A stretch of 64,000 bases of DNA from Microvirga flocculans ATCC BAA-817 (GTDB taxonomy: Bacteria > Pseudomonadota > Alphaproteobacteria > Rhizobiales > Beijerinckiaceae), in assembly GCF_000518665.1 (NCBI RefSeq), contig NZ_JAEA01000001.1, positions 496,001 to 560,000 on the forward strand, read 5' to 3'. This document shows, in pieces, positions 26,406 through 34,500 of this stretch (position 1 is its first letter; each line of letters begins with the position of its first letter). The notes beneath the pieces are model-generated. The model did no database searches. It was not told the origin of the DNA and saw nothing but the letters and a program-made list of their open reading frames with translations. The position numbers and the translations under genes were made by a program.

Positions 26406-26813
26406 ATGCGTGTGAAGCATTTGCAGTCTATATATTTTCCCTGCAAGAACGTGCCTGCGGCAAGGGCCTTCTACGAGCAAGTTCTTGTACTGCCGCTCAA
26501 ATTCGCCGATGGGGAAAAGTGGGTTCAGTATGAGGCCGGTGGCGCAAGCTTTGCCATTGGATCGTTAAGCGAGGCGCCTCCGGCTGCTGCCGGAGCGATC
26601 CCGGTTTTCGAAGTGGATGATTTCGATGACGACCGGATCACGGCGGCTGGCGGCACAGTGATCGAGCGCCGCGACATGGGCGATCATGGCTGTCTTCTTT
26701 CAGTCATCGATCCTGAAGGCAATATCTTTCAGCTCTTCTGCCGGGAGAGAGAGAAAGGTGCTTCGACGATCCAGATGCAATCACCGGTATCTTCCAGCAA
26801 GGAACGCAGATGA
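26406..26813 (+). CDS. VOC (glyoxalase/bleomycin resistance) family protein
   Basis: A 135-aa vicinal-oxygen-chelate fold protein with one pair of beta-alpha-beta-beta-beta modules: HLQSIYFPCKNVPAARAFYEQVL, then VFEVDDFDDDRITAAGGTVIERRD and SVIDPEGNIFQLFCRE, the last being the C-terminal metal-ligand block of the family. The reaction could be isomerisation, ring cleavage or binding. The ATG at 26406 begins the domain; 28 bases separate it from the flavin reductase stop, and its own stop overlaps the hydrolase start. Confidence 0.82.
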   Translation: MRVKHLQSIYFPCKNVPAARAFYEQVLVLPLKFADGEKWVQYEAGGASFAIGSLSEAPPAAAGAIPVFEVDDFDDDRITAAGGTVIERRDMGDHGCLLSVIDPEGNIFQLFCREREKGASTIQMQSPVSSSKERR

Positions 26814-27670
26814 CGACCTGGACATTGTCTCGCCGAACCGTCGTTGACGGTGTCGAAGTCGCATACGACATCATGGGATCTGGCCCTCCGGTCGTTCTTG
26901 TTCATGGTTTTCCAAGCCATTCGTTCATCTGGCGCCATGTTGCTCCGAGATTGGCGGAAACTCATAGTGTCTATCTCTATGATCTTCCTGGACAAGGTTT
27001 GTCCGAGAGGCGCGACGGGATGGATGTGAGCGATCCGCGTCAGGCTCGGGTTCTCAAGAAGCTTCTGGATTATTGGAAGCTCGATCGGCCAGCCATCGTT
27101 CTCCACGATATCGGAAACAGCTACGGCATGATCGCCTATTATGACGAAGGATGCCGCTACGAGCGCATCGCCTTCGTCAGCGCAGCGATGCTCAATCCCT
27201 GCGTCACGGCGGCAACACTGCATGCCCAGAAATACATCGAAGCCTATCGTACGATGCCGAACTGGATCTACGAACAGATCCTGGAAGCCAGAATCCGGTC
27301 GACGACCTTCAAGCCGATCCAGAATGTGGCGCGCCTGGCTTATATGAAGCCGTTCCAGGGAGATCTCGGCCAGGCAGTCTGGTATAATCGGGTTGCTCAA
27401 ATCGATCCACGACACACGGACAGGCTCGAGCGCCAGCTCGGTCCATTGGACGTTCCGGTCCGGATCATATGGGGCACGGACGATACATGGATCCCTGTCG
27501 ATCAGGCCGTGCGGTTGCAGCGCATCCTGGGTGGCCCGACTTTGAGTTTGATCGAGGGAGGCGGGCATTTCCTCATGGAGGATGCCCCCGAGGAAGTGAC
27601 CAGACACCTCATCGACTTCCTTAACGAGCCTGCGGTCGCACAAAAGACCGCGACTATCGTGAAACGCTAA
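26810..27670 (+). CDS. alpha/beta hydrolase with Asp nucleophile (dehalogenase/epoxide-hydrolase type)
   Basis: A 286-aa alpha/beta hydrolase. The oxyanion loop is VLVHGFPSHSFIWRHV near residues 28-43. The nucleophile elbow reads VLHDIGNS, so the nucleophile is D100 rather than serine, as in haloalkane dehalogenases, fluoroacetate dehalogenases and epoxide hydrolases. H253 in GGGHFLMED completes the triad. The tryptophan that follows Asp in classical haloalkane dehalogenases is Ile101 here. Substrate unknown. Overlaps the VOC gene by four bases (ATGA) and precedes ridA by 18 bases. Confidence 0.85.
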   Translation: MTTWTLSRRTVVDGVEVAYDIMGSGPPVVLVHGFPSHSFIWRHVAPRLAETHSVYLYDLPGQGLSERRDGMDVSDPRQARVLKKLLDYWKLDRPAIVLHDIGNSYGMIAYYDEGCRYERIAFVSAAMLNPCVTAATLHAQKYIEAYRTMPNWIYEQILEARIRSTTFKPIQNVARLAYMKPFQGDLGQAVWYNRVAQIDPRHTDRLERQLGPLDVPVRIIWGTDDTWIPVDQAVRLQRILGGPTLSLIEGGGHFLMEDAPEEVTRHLIDFLNEPAVAQKTATIVKR

Positions 27671-27688
27671 TCGAAGAAACCTTTAGAC

Positions 27689-28087
27689 ATGACCTCTCGA
27701 CGCTTGAACATTTCATCAGGTGCTCCCTACGAGCCCATCTATGGCTACTCGCGCGCCGTTCGCTATGGCGACCAGATTCACGTATCAGGAACCTGCGCTC
27801 CCAAAGGCCACGAAAACAGTGACAGCTATACGCAGATGATGGCGGCTTTCGACATCATCGGCCGCGCCCTTCGGGAGGCAGGCTCTTCCTTTGAGGATGT
27901 CGTGCGGACTGTCGTTTACGTTACCGATATAGCAGATTTCGAAGAGATTGCCCGCGCGCACGGCGAGGTCTTCAAGGATATCAGGCCGGCCAGTACGACG
28001 GTGCAGGTGACATCCTTCCTGCGTCCATGGCAGAGAATTGAGATCGAAACCTATGCGATTGCCGGGGCCCACAAAGCTGAGGCCTGA
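27689..28087 (+). CDS. Rid (YjgF/YER057c/UK114) family protein
   Basis: A 132-aa Rid family protein. Typical members hydrolyse enamines or imines, or, as RutC, aminoacrylate peracid-like intermediates. Blocks seen: YSRAVRYGDQIHVSGTCA, QMMAAFDIIGRALREAGSSFEDVVRTVVYVTD and RPASTTVQVTSFLRPWQRIEIE, where the conserved arginine of active Rid proteins corresponds to the R before PASTT. It is the last gene of its operon and converges on a LysR gene 97 bases away. Confidence 0.9.
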   Translation: MTSRRLNISSGAPYEPIYGYSRAVRYGDQIHVSGTCAPKGHENSDSYTQMMAAFDIIGRALREAGSSFEDVVRTVVYVTDIADFEEIARAHGEVFKDIRPASTTVQVTSFLRPWQRIEIETYAIAGAHKAEA

Positions 28088-28183
28088 TACCGGCCTATCC
28101 GTTTAGTCCATCGTTCGATACCGTGCGATGGGCTGGCGTGACTGCTGCAACGCCGCGAATGCGACTCCTTCATCGGCAGAAGA

Positions 28184-29233
28184 TTACGAATCCGTGGTGT
28201 AGCGTTGCGTGATGGCACGTTCCGCTTCCAGGCGAATCCAGCGCCGAAAGCTGGCTATGGCAGGCTTGTCGCCGTACTCCGTGCTGGAAAGGACATAGAA
28301 TCCCTCTTCCGCCTGGATCTCGACGTCGTAAGCATGGACGAGGCGGCCGCTTCTGAGATCCTGCTCTGCCAGAAAGTAACTGGTCAGACAGATGCCTTGC
28401 CCCTGTGCAGCGGCTTCGAGCATAAGGACGCTGTCGCTGAAATAGAGAATATCGCCAAAGCTCATTCCGGAGCATCCGGCCGCCTCGAACCATGAAGTCC
28501 ACGGACTGCCATTGACGACCTGAAGCAGAGTTTGCTGGGTCAAATCTTCAGGGCGCTTGACCGGCCCGCTGCCTGAAAGAAGCGAGGGGCTGCAGACGGG
28601 AAAAACCGGCTCCTGTGCCAGCAGCTCGGCGCGCATGCCCGGCCAGCGTCCGTTGCCCCAGCGGATCGCGACGTCGATATCCTGTCGCTCGAAATCCACG
28701 GTATCGTTCGACGCAAGCAGTGTCACCTTGATCTGAGGGTGCAGCTCCATGAAGCGCTTGAGCCGTGGCAGGAGCCATCGGCTCGCAATCGATGGGGCAG
28801 CGTTGACGCAGATGACGGTCGGAAGGGACGGATCGACGAGCCTGTCGCAGGCCCGTCCGATCATAGCGAGAGCTTCCTGGATTGAGCCCGCCAGCGAACG
28901 ACCCTCGCGGGTCAACTCGATCCTGCGTGGCAGCCGCCGAAACAGACGGACCTCAAGAAAATCCTCAAGCTGGCGGATCTGCTGACTGACGGCGGATTGG
29001 GTGACGCAAAGCTCATCCGCCGCGAGAGTGAAGCTGCCATGCCGCGCTGCAGCATCGAAGGCCCGGAAGAGGTTCAACGGCGGGAGGCGGGACAGCCGCC
29101 GACCGACACGTATGTCCTGATCGCCCCTGGCCGGGCCGGCATCGGGCGTCTGGTTGGGCTGAAGATCTGGTGACGCCCTATTCCCCCCGCTCATGTCCAC
29201 CCCCGTATCGTGACCGACAGCGTCGCCTCTCAT
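28184..29233 (-). CDS. LysR family regulator (GcvA-like), coupled to the monooxygenase
   Basis: A 349-aa LysR-type regulator with the winged helix at about residues 52-112 (LNLFRAFDAAARHGSFTLAADELCVTQSAVSQQI) and a GcvA-type effector domain (SRWLLPRLKRFMELHPQIKV, FPVCSPSLL). The ATG at 29233 overlaps the stop of the upstream monooxygenase (ATGA), adding an unusual N-terminal tail of about 50 polar residues; ATG 29194 is the alternative. It is therefore cotranscribed with the monooxygenase rather than divergent. It is the likely regulator of the cluster. Confidence 0.88.
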   Translation of the reverse strand: MRGDAVGHDTGVDMSGGNRASPDLQPNQTPDAGPARGDQDIRVGRRLSRLPPLNLFRAFDAAARHGSFTLAADELCVTQSAVSQQIRQLEDFLEVRLFRRLPRRIELTREGRSLAGSIQEALAMIGRACDRLVDPSLPTVICVNAAPSIASRWLLPRLKRFMELHPQIKVTLLASNDTVDFERQDIDVAIRWGNGRWPGMRAELLAQEPVFPVCSPSLLSGSGPVKRPEDLTQQTLLQVVNGSPWTSWFEAAGCSGMSFGDILYFSDSVLMLEAAAQGQGICLTSYFLAEQDLRSGRLVHAYDVEIQAEEGFYVLSSTEYGDKPAIASFRRWIRLEAERAITQRYTTDS

Positions 29234-30306
29234 GCGGCACCCAGGAGAGGGTCCGATCGCAATTCGATCATAGTACCGAGCTGCGGTACAACATCACAAC
29301 CGAAACGTTCGATCGAAGCCAGGGTCTCATGGCGCCCTATCCCGGCAAATCCCATGAAGCAGGATAAATGGGTGGGCTTGAGGGTCTCCAGCTCCTGATG
29401 AAGCAGATCGGCGCAGTAATTGGCCGGGCCGATGATCGCATTGTCCAGGAAATCATCCAAAGGGGGTTCGTCGTTGAGGGGCATCAGCCTCAAAAAGGGG
29501 CCGTCCTTGGAGGGGGAAGGGGTGTTGAGCGTGACAGCCGCGCGCGCGAGATCGCGGACGCAGCGTGCCGCGTGTCGTGCATCGTCCGCGTCGTCCGTAA
29601 CGTAAACATAGCGTTGAACGCCGAGCGGCATCGTGTCGGGGTCGCCCCCGGCGGCTTGCCAGCGCTCGGCAATGCTCTTCCGAAAGGCCGCTGCGGCCGC
29701 CAACCCGCGGTGGCCGAAACTCATGAACACTGTGTGGTTCCCCCTGGCTGCGCGGGCAACGGCGTCCGGATGGCTCGTCGCAACGAAGATCTCGGGCATA
29801 GCGAGACCGAAGGGCCGCATGGGAAGATCGGTTCGAGCGATTTCATAGAATTCACCCGAATAATTGATGGAACCTATCTTGAGCCCCTGCTCGATGATGT
29901 CCCAGGCTTCGAGCATCATCCTGTGCTTGTTCTCAGGGATGATGCGGAAGCGGTTGAACTCGTAGGGTTGGTACCCGCTTCCGAGCCCAAGCGCGAAGCG
30001 CCCGCGCGTGAGCAATTCGGAGAATGCGATCTCCTGGACGACCCGCAGCGGATTGTGAAACGGCAGCGCCAAGACGGCAGGCCCCAGACGAATGCGCTTC
30101 GTCTGGGTGGCGCAATGCGCCACCATCAGGAGCGGAGAGGGACAGATCGAGTGATTGGTGAAGTGATGCTCGGCGAACCAGGCGATGTCGAAGCCCAGAT
30201 CCTCGGCCATGCAGACAGCATCGACCGTGGTTCTCAGGACCGAGTCGGGCGATGTATTCCGATCGTAAAGGCCCATCAAGTTGAAGAGACCAAGGGTAGT
30301 AGCCAT
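29230..30306 (-). CDS. LLM-class (luciferase-like) flavin-dependent monooxygenase A
   Basis: A 358-aa member of the bacterial luciferase superfamily, which uses reduced FMN and oxygen. Visible are LGLFNLMGLYDRN at the N-terminus, EDLGFDIAWFAEHHF, TKRIRLGPAVLALPFHNPLRVVQEIA, the GRFALGLGSGYQPYEFNRF block and PEIFVATSHPDAVARAA. ATG 30306 aligns with the start of its paralogue at 31.3 kb; ATG 30318 would add four residues. It needs reduced flavin from a separate reductase, encoded at 25.8 kb. The LysR gene overlaps its stop. Confidence 0.9.
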   Translation of the reverse strand: MATTLGLFNLMGLYDRNTSPDSVLRTTVDAVCMAEDLGFDIAWFAEHHFTNHSICPSPLLMVAHCATQTKRIRLGPAVLALPFHNPLRVVQEIAFSELLTRGRFALGLGSGYQPYEFNRFRIIPENKHRMMLEAWDIIEQGLKIGSINYSGEFYEIARTDLPMRPFGLAMPEIFVATSHPDAVARAARGNHTVFMSFGHRGLAAAAAFRKSIAERWQAAGGDPDTMPLGVQRYVYVTDDADDARHAARCVRDLARAAVTLNTPSPSKDGPFLRLMPLNDEPPLDDFLDNAIIGPANYCADLLHQELETLKPTHLSCFMGFAGIGRHETLASIERFGCDVVPQLGTMIELRSDPLLGAA

Positions 30307-30414
30307 AGAACCTCTCAATCGTTCTCAGGCTACTGCTGAAGCTGAAGGCCCGCAAATCAGGATAAGTTGGGCCGATATTAGAGCAGCTTGGTCATTAATG
30401 TGTGTGGTACGGCA

Positions 30415-30446
30415 CTTATTTGCTCAGTAGAATTTGCCGTTTGAAA
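30415..30446 (+). promoter_or_regulatory. shared 32-bp element, copy 2 (SDR-monooxygenase operon)
   Basis: CTTAT at 30415-30419, CAGTAGAATTTG in the middle and CCGTTTGAAA at 30437-30446. It matches copy 3 at 27 or more of 32 positions, including 20 of 21 in the core, and copy 1 at 19 of 32. It ends 55 bases before the SDR start and lies in the 195-bp divergent region, so it could also act on monooxygenase A. TAGAAT inside could be a -10 box, but no matching -35 is evident. Confidence 0.65.
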
Positions 30447-30501
30447 TGAGTGGCGCTGCCTTTTACCCCGTATGAGGGAGCCCCTTCCGAAGGAGCCGTC
30501 C

Positions 30502-31239
30502 ATGGACGTAAAAGATCAATCCATCGTCGTCACCGGCGGAGCCAGCGGGCTTGGTCGCTCGGTCTGTTGTACGCTCGCCGCAGCCGGCGCACGGATTGCC
30601 ATCATCGATATTGATCGGCAGGCGGCTGAAGCTCTCGCGGCAGAACTAGAAACGGCGGGCGGGCGGGTAGCGGCAATTTGCGGCGACATCACCCGCAAGG
30701 CATCGGCCCATGCCTTATTCGAACAGGCGGTCAATGCGCTGGGACCGATTCAGGGACTGGTGAATTGCGCGGGCGTTTATCCGCGTCGCCCGATTCTGGA
30801 AGTGTCGGACGAAGACTGGGATTTCAGCTTCGCCGTCAATGTTCGTGGGCTGTATCACATGAGCGTTGCCGCGATCGAGCACATGCGCCTGCGACGCAGT
30901 GGCCGCATCGTGAACGTGGCTTCGATCGATGCCTTCAAGGCTCATCCGAAGAACATTCATTATGCTTCCATGAAAGCGGCCGTGGTCAGCCTCACGAAGA
31001 GTCTGGGAGAGGCCTTTGCTTCGGATGGCGTGCTGATCAATGGCGTAGCCCCAGCAGCCATCGCGACCGAGAAGGCAAAGGCCTCCGGGTTCTTGCCGGA
31101 AATTGCAGCAACGACGCCGATCGGGCGCGCGGCGGATCCTGAGGATGTGGCCGAGCTGGTTCAGTTCCTGCTTTCCAAGAGCAATCGTTACATGGTCGGC
31201 GAGGTCGTCGTGATCAGTGGCGGATATTTCATTCCATAA
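30502..31239 (+). CDS. SDR family oxidoreductase (second of two)
   Basis: A 245-aa short-chain dehydrogenase with cofactor loop TGGASGLG at residues 11-18, an acidic residue D36 in IIDIDRQ that favours NAD, NCAG at 88-91, and catalytic S141, Y154 and K158 in YASMK. ATG 30502 is chosen because AAGGAG lies about ten bases upstream and the Rossmann fold begins right after it. The monooxygenase B gene starts 13 bases downstream, so these two form one operon behind the shared 32-bp element. Confidence 0.9.
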   Translation: MDVKDQSIVVTGGASGLGRSVCCTLAAAGARIAIIDIDRQAAEALAAELETAGGRVAAICGDITRKASAHALFEQAVNALGPIQGLVNCAGVYPRRPILEVSDEDWDFSFAVNVRGLYHMSVAAIEHMRLRRSGRIVNVASIDAFKAHPKNIHYASMKAAVVSLTKSLGEAFASDGVLINGVAPAAIATEKAKASGFLPEIAATTPIGRAADPEDVAELVQFLLSKSNRYMVGEVVVISGGYFIP

Positions 31240-31252
31240 TGCAGGGTGCATC

Positions 31253-32341
31253 ATGAGCCTCGGAATCTTCAACCTAATGACCCTTCGCGATCACCCGGAT
31301 GGGGTCGCCGGCGTCATCGCCGATACTCGCGAGATGGTTTCGTTGGCCGAGGAGATCGGATTCGAAACCGCCTGGTTTGCGGAACATCATTTCACGAATT
31401 ATTCCGTGAGTGTCTCGCCGCTGATGATGGCGGCCCATATGGCGGGATATACGAAGCGGATCAAGCTTGGGGCCGGCGTTGTCGTGCTCCCGCTTTATCA
31501 TCCCCTGCGCGTAGCGCAGGAAATCGCTCTGCTCGATCAGCAGACCGACGGCCGTGCCGTGCTTGGCGTCGGAACCGGCTATCAGAAATACGAATTCGAG
31601 CGCTTCGGGGCCGATGTCGATGCGAAGACCGATGTGTTCCTTGAGTACTGGTCGGTCGTAGAGCAGGCCCTCGTGGAGGGAAGGGTTGAATTTGCCGGGC
31701 GTTACATCCAGGTGCCCGACACGGTTTTCACCCTTCGCCCCGTCCAGAAGCCTCTCCCTCCTGTCTTCGTTACGTCGCCTCATCCGCAAATTCTGTCCCG
31801 TCTGGCAAAATGGGGAGGGGTTCCGTTCATCACCGCTGGGTGGCGTGGATCTCCTGCGTTGCCGGGTGTTGCCGAACAGGTGAGGAAAAGCTGGGTGGCT
31901 GGTGGACTCGACCCGGAAAGAATGCCCCTCGCCATTCAGCAATATATCCATGTCACCGACAGCCGCGAAGAGGCCCGGGAGGCCGGCGAGCGCGCTCGTT
32001 ATGTGGCACGGCTCGTGCTGGCATTGCGCGAATCGAGCATCGATCTGAGCGGCTCGCTGATCGACGCGCCTCCCTTGCCCGACGAGCCGCCGGTCGAGAC
32101 ATTCGTCGGCAATCTCATCATTGGCGACGTACAGCACGTCGCCGAGCGGATCGTAGCGGAGTTCCGGAAGCTGAGGCCGGTGCATTATAACTGCTTCTTC
32201 CAGTTCGGCGGAATGCCAATCGCCCGGGCGCGGCGATCGCTCGAAAGATTCGGGGCAGAGGTTTTGCCGTTGGTGGAGAGAGAAGTTGGGCCCTTGCGCC
32301 GGTCCGGCTCCATACTCGCCCCTGTGTTTGCGGCGGAGTAA
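31253..32341 (+). CDS. LLM-class (luciferase-like) flavin-dependent monooxygenase B
   Basis: A 362-aa paralogue of monooxygenase A: LGIFNLMTLRDHPDG, EEIGFETAWFAEHHF, TKRIKLGAGVVVLPLYHPLRVAQEIA and AVLGVGTGYQKYEFERF correspond block by block. The two differ in the later substrate-binding half, so they may act on different intermediates or form a heterodimer as LuxA and LuxB do. The start at ATG 31253 aligns with paralogue A; the frame start 31217 lies within the SDR gene. No reductase domain is present. Confidence 0.9.
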   Translation: MSLGIFNLMTLRDHPDGVAGVIADTREMVSLAEEIGFETAWFAEHHFTNYSVSVSPLMMAAHMAGYTKRIKLGAGVVVLPLYHPLRVAQEIALLDQQTDGRAVLGVGTGYQKYEFERFGADVDAKTDVFLEYWSVVEQALVEGRVEFAGRYIQVPDTVFTLRPVQKPLPPVFVTSPHPQILSRLAKWGGVPFITAGWRGSPALPGVAEQVRKSWVAGGLDPERMPLAIQQYIHVTDSREEAREAGERARYVARLVLALRESSIDLSGSLIDAPPLPDEPPVETFVGNLIIGDVQHVAERIVAEFRKLRPVHYNCFFQFGGMPIARARRSLERFGAEVLPLVEREVGPLRRSGSILAPVFAAE

Positions 32342-32425
32342 GTCTTCTTGACGCAGAACTCCTTGCCAACAAATAAAGTGCTCGCCTTGAACGGGCTAGC
32401 CTCGCGCTGACAAGCATGAGGTGAA

Positions 32426-32448
32426 GCACGGATCGGAAAGATCCGTGC
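32426..32448. terminator. hairpin between convergent genes
   Basis: Perfect 9-bp arms GCACGGATC and GATCCGTGC around GGAAA, placed between the convergent stops of monooxygenase B and the M24 peptidase. There is no T-run after it on the plus strand, so it is at best a weak or factor-assisted bidirectional terminator. Confidence 0.45.
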
Positions 32449-32464
32449 GCTGCCCAATCGGGCA

Positions 32465-33553
32465 TCAGCAGATGACGCTATCCCGGCTCAGCCGACTCAA
32501 AATGCGTGGACCATTTTTTTCGAGGACCACGATTTCCTCCAGCCGAAGGCCAAAACGGCCGGGCAGATAGATTCCAGGTTCAATGGAAAAAACCATCCCC
32601 TCTTCGAGAACGGTTTCACTCATAGCGGTGATATAAGGGGGCTCGTGCCCCTCCAATCCAAGGCCATGGCCAGTGCGGTGGGTGAAGTACTCACCGTAGC
32701 CTGCATCGCGGATGACATTGCGGGCGGCAGCATCCACAGTCTTTGCGATGGCGCCAGGAACAGCCGCTTTCAGGGCGGCCTGGACGGCCCGCTCTACGAT
32801 CCCGTGGACCTGCAGGTATTCGGTGCTTGGAGGGCCCACATGAGCCATGCGCGTGATGTCGCTGGAGAATGCGCCGAACCTGCCTGCCAGATCGATGACG
32901 ACAGCGTCACCGGTCTTCAGAACGCGATCGCTGGTGAAATGATGGGGAAATGCACCGTTCTCCCCACCTCCGACGATCCCGAAGAGCGGCTTAGCCCCTT
33001 GTGCCTCGAACGAACTGGCTATGGCAGCGGCCACATGCCGCTCCGTTACTCCAGGTCTTATGGCCTCGAAGGCCTTACGCATTGCCTCATCGGCGATCAG
33101 GGCATTCGCTTCTATCGCAGCAATTTCCTCCGATGTCTTGCACTGGCGGAGGCGGCCGACGCTTTCAGATGCAAGTCCGACGTCCGAAACCTGCAGTGCA
33201 CGCATGAACAGCAAGGCGAAGTCGGCACGCATGCTCTCGTCGACTTGAACACGCGCAGGCGCTTTGATGTCGAGATCGTTCAACAGGGCGATGAGGGGAG
33301 CATGCGGATCCTGGCCGTCTTCGTATGTAAAGAAGGGAAGATCGGTCGACTTTCGCATGTCTGCCGCTTCGAGAGTCGGAACCAGGAATGCGGCTGCACG
33401 CGGAGTAACGACAAGAAGATTGGGCCTTTCATCGGAATGAGGACGAAGGCCAGCTACATATTGCATGTGCGGACCAGGTCCGAGAGCCAGGGCAGCAATT
33501 TTCTGATCGCGAAGATGCACCTGCAACCGGGCGAGATTGGAAGTCGAGGCCAT
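32465..33553 (-). CDS. M24 family metallopeptidase (Xaa-Pro dipeptidase/creatinase-like)
   Basis: A 362-aa pita-bread-fold enzyme with an N-terminal creatinase-type domain and a C-terminal M24 domain. All five metal ligands are visible: D221 (VVIDLAG), D232 (SSDITR), H296 (HRTGHGLGLEGHE), E325 (SIEPGIY) and E339 (LRLEE), so it should be an active dinuclear metallohydrolase rather than a creatinase, which lacks metal. It is the last gene of the PotABCD-type transporter operon, so the imported compound may be a prolyl or amide-linked substrate. That is inference. Confidence 0.9.
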   Translation of the reverse strand: MASTSNLARLQVHLRDQKIAALALGPGPHMQYVAGLRPHSDERPNLLVVTPRAAAFLVPTLEAADMRKSTDLPFFTYEDGQDPHAPLIALLNDLDIKAPARVQVDESMRADFALLFMRALQVSDVGLASESVGRLRQCKTSEEIAAIEANALIADEAMRKAFEAIRPGVTERHVAAAIASSFEAQGAKPLFGIVGGGENGAFPHHFTSDRVLKTGDAVVIDLAGRFGAFSSDITRMAHVGPPSTEYLQVHGIVERAVQAALKAAVPGAIAKTVDAAARNVIRDAGYGEYFTHRTGHGLGLEGHEPPYITAMSETVLEEGMVFSIEPGIYLPGRFGLRLEEIVVLEKNGPRILSRLSRDSVIC

Positions 33554-33573
33554 CGAACGCTCCTGAATCGAGT

Positions 33574-34500
33574 TTACGGTCTATATTGTCGCTGGATGAC
33601 GGATGTCGACACGAACGTCAGTATGAGTGTCGTCATCATCAGGATGAAAGCCAGGGCCCCGCCGAATGGCCAATTCGACTGACCTGTAATCTGCTGGTAG
33701 ACCTGAGGTGCCATGACGTGAAAGCGCGGACCTCCGAGAAGGACAGGCATCGCGTAGGCATTCATGCAAAGAATGAAGACAAGAACAGTCCCGGCCAAGA
33801 CGCCCGGCAGAGCCAGCGGAAGGATGACGTGTCTGAAGGTCATCAGCGGTCCTGCACCGAGATTGGAAGCCGCAAGTTCGAGGTTCGGGTCTATGCCCTC
33901 GATGACGCTCTGCAAGGACAAGATCATGAACGGGAGAACGACGGCGACTATTCCTACGAAGACCGCACTTGGCGTGTAGAGAATTTCGATTGGAGTTCCG
34001 ATAAGACCCATTTTCAGGAGAATTTGGTTCAAGAATCCTTGATTTCCCATAATGGCCATCCAGCCCGCTGCGCGAACCATGTTGCCGACGAAGAGCGGGA
34101 AGATGGTCAGTATGATCAAGAGACTCTTCCATCGAGCAGGAGCACGCGCAACGAAATAGGCGACCGGAAAAGCCAAAGCGAGTGTGACCGCCGTTGAAAG
34201 GACTGCTACTTCGAAAGTCCGCAGCAGAACGCTTCGGTAGAAGGAATCCGTCAGGATTTCGGTGTAGTTGCTGAGCGTAAACGTCTCGATCATGAGATCG
34301 TAGCGATCATATTGATTGAAACTGATCCTGAAGAGCATGAGCAGGGGCAGAAAGAGGATTCCGGCAACAGTCAATGTTGCCGGAACGGCGAGAGAGGCAA
34401 CGTTGTGCCTTGACTTCCCGCCCTTGCCCAAGGCGGCCGCCTCAACAGCCGCAGATAGTGTCGGGGCGTCTCTCAAGCGAGAAACTCCCTGTCCCACCAT
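33574..34500 (-). CDS. ABC transporter permease (PotB type)
   Basis: A 308-aa inner-membrane permease of the spermidine/putrescine class, first type. After a polar N-terminus of about 30 residues come spans such as LAVPATLTVAGILFLPLLMLF, AVLSTAVTLALAFPVAYFVA and the EAA loop LELAASNLGAGPLMTFRHVILPLALPG. The ATG at 34500 overlaps the end of the binding-protein gene by 28 bases. The operon is permease C, ATPase, binding protein, permease B, M24 peptidase. Confidence 0.9.
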   Translation of the reverse strand: MVGQGVSRLRDAPTLSAAVEAAALGKGGKSRHNVASLAVPATLTVAGILFLPLLMLFRISFNQYDRYDLMIETFTLSNYTEILTDSFYRSVLLRTFEVAVLSTAVTLALAFPVAYFVARAPARWKSLLIILTIFPLFVGNMVRAAGWMAIMGNQGFLNQILLKMGLIGTPIEILYTPSAVFVGIVAVVLPFMILSLQSVIEGIDPNLELAASNLGAGPLMTFRHVILPLALPGVLAGTVLVFILCMNAYAMPVLLGGPRFHVMAPQVYQQITGQSNWPFGGALAFILMMTTLILTFVSTSVIQRQYRP

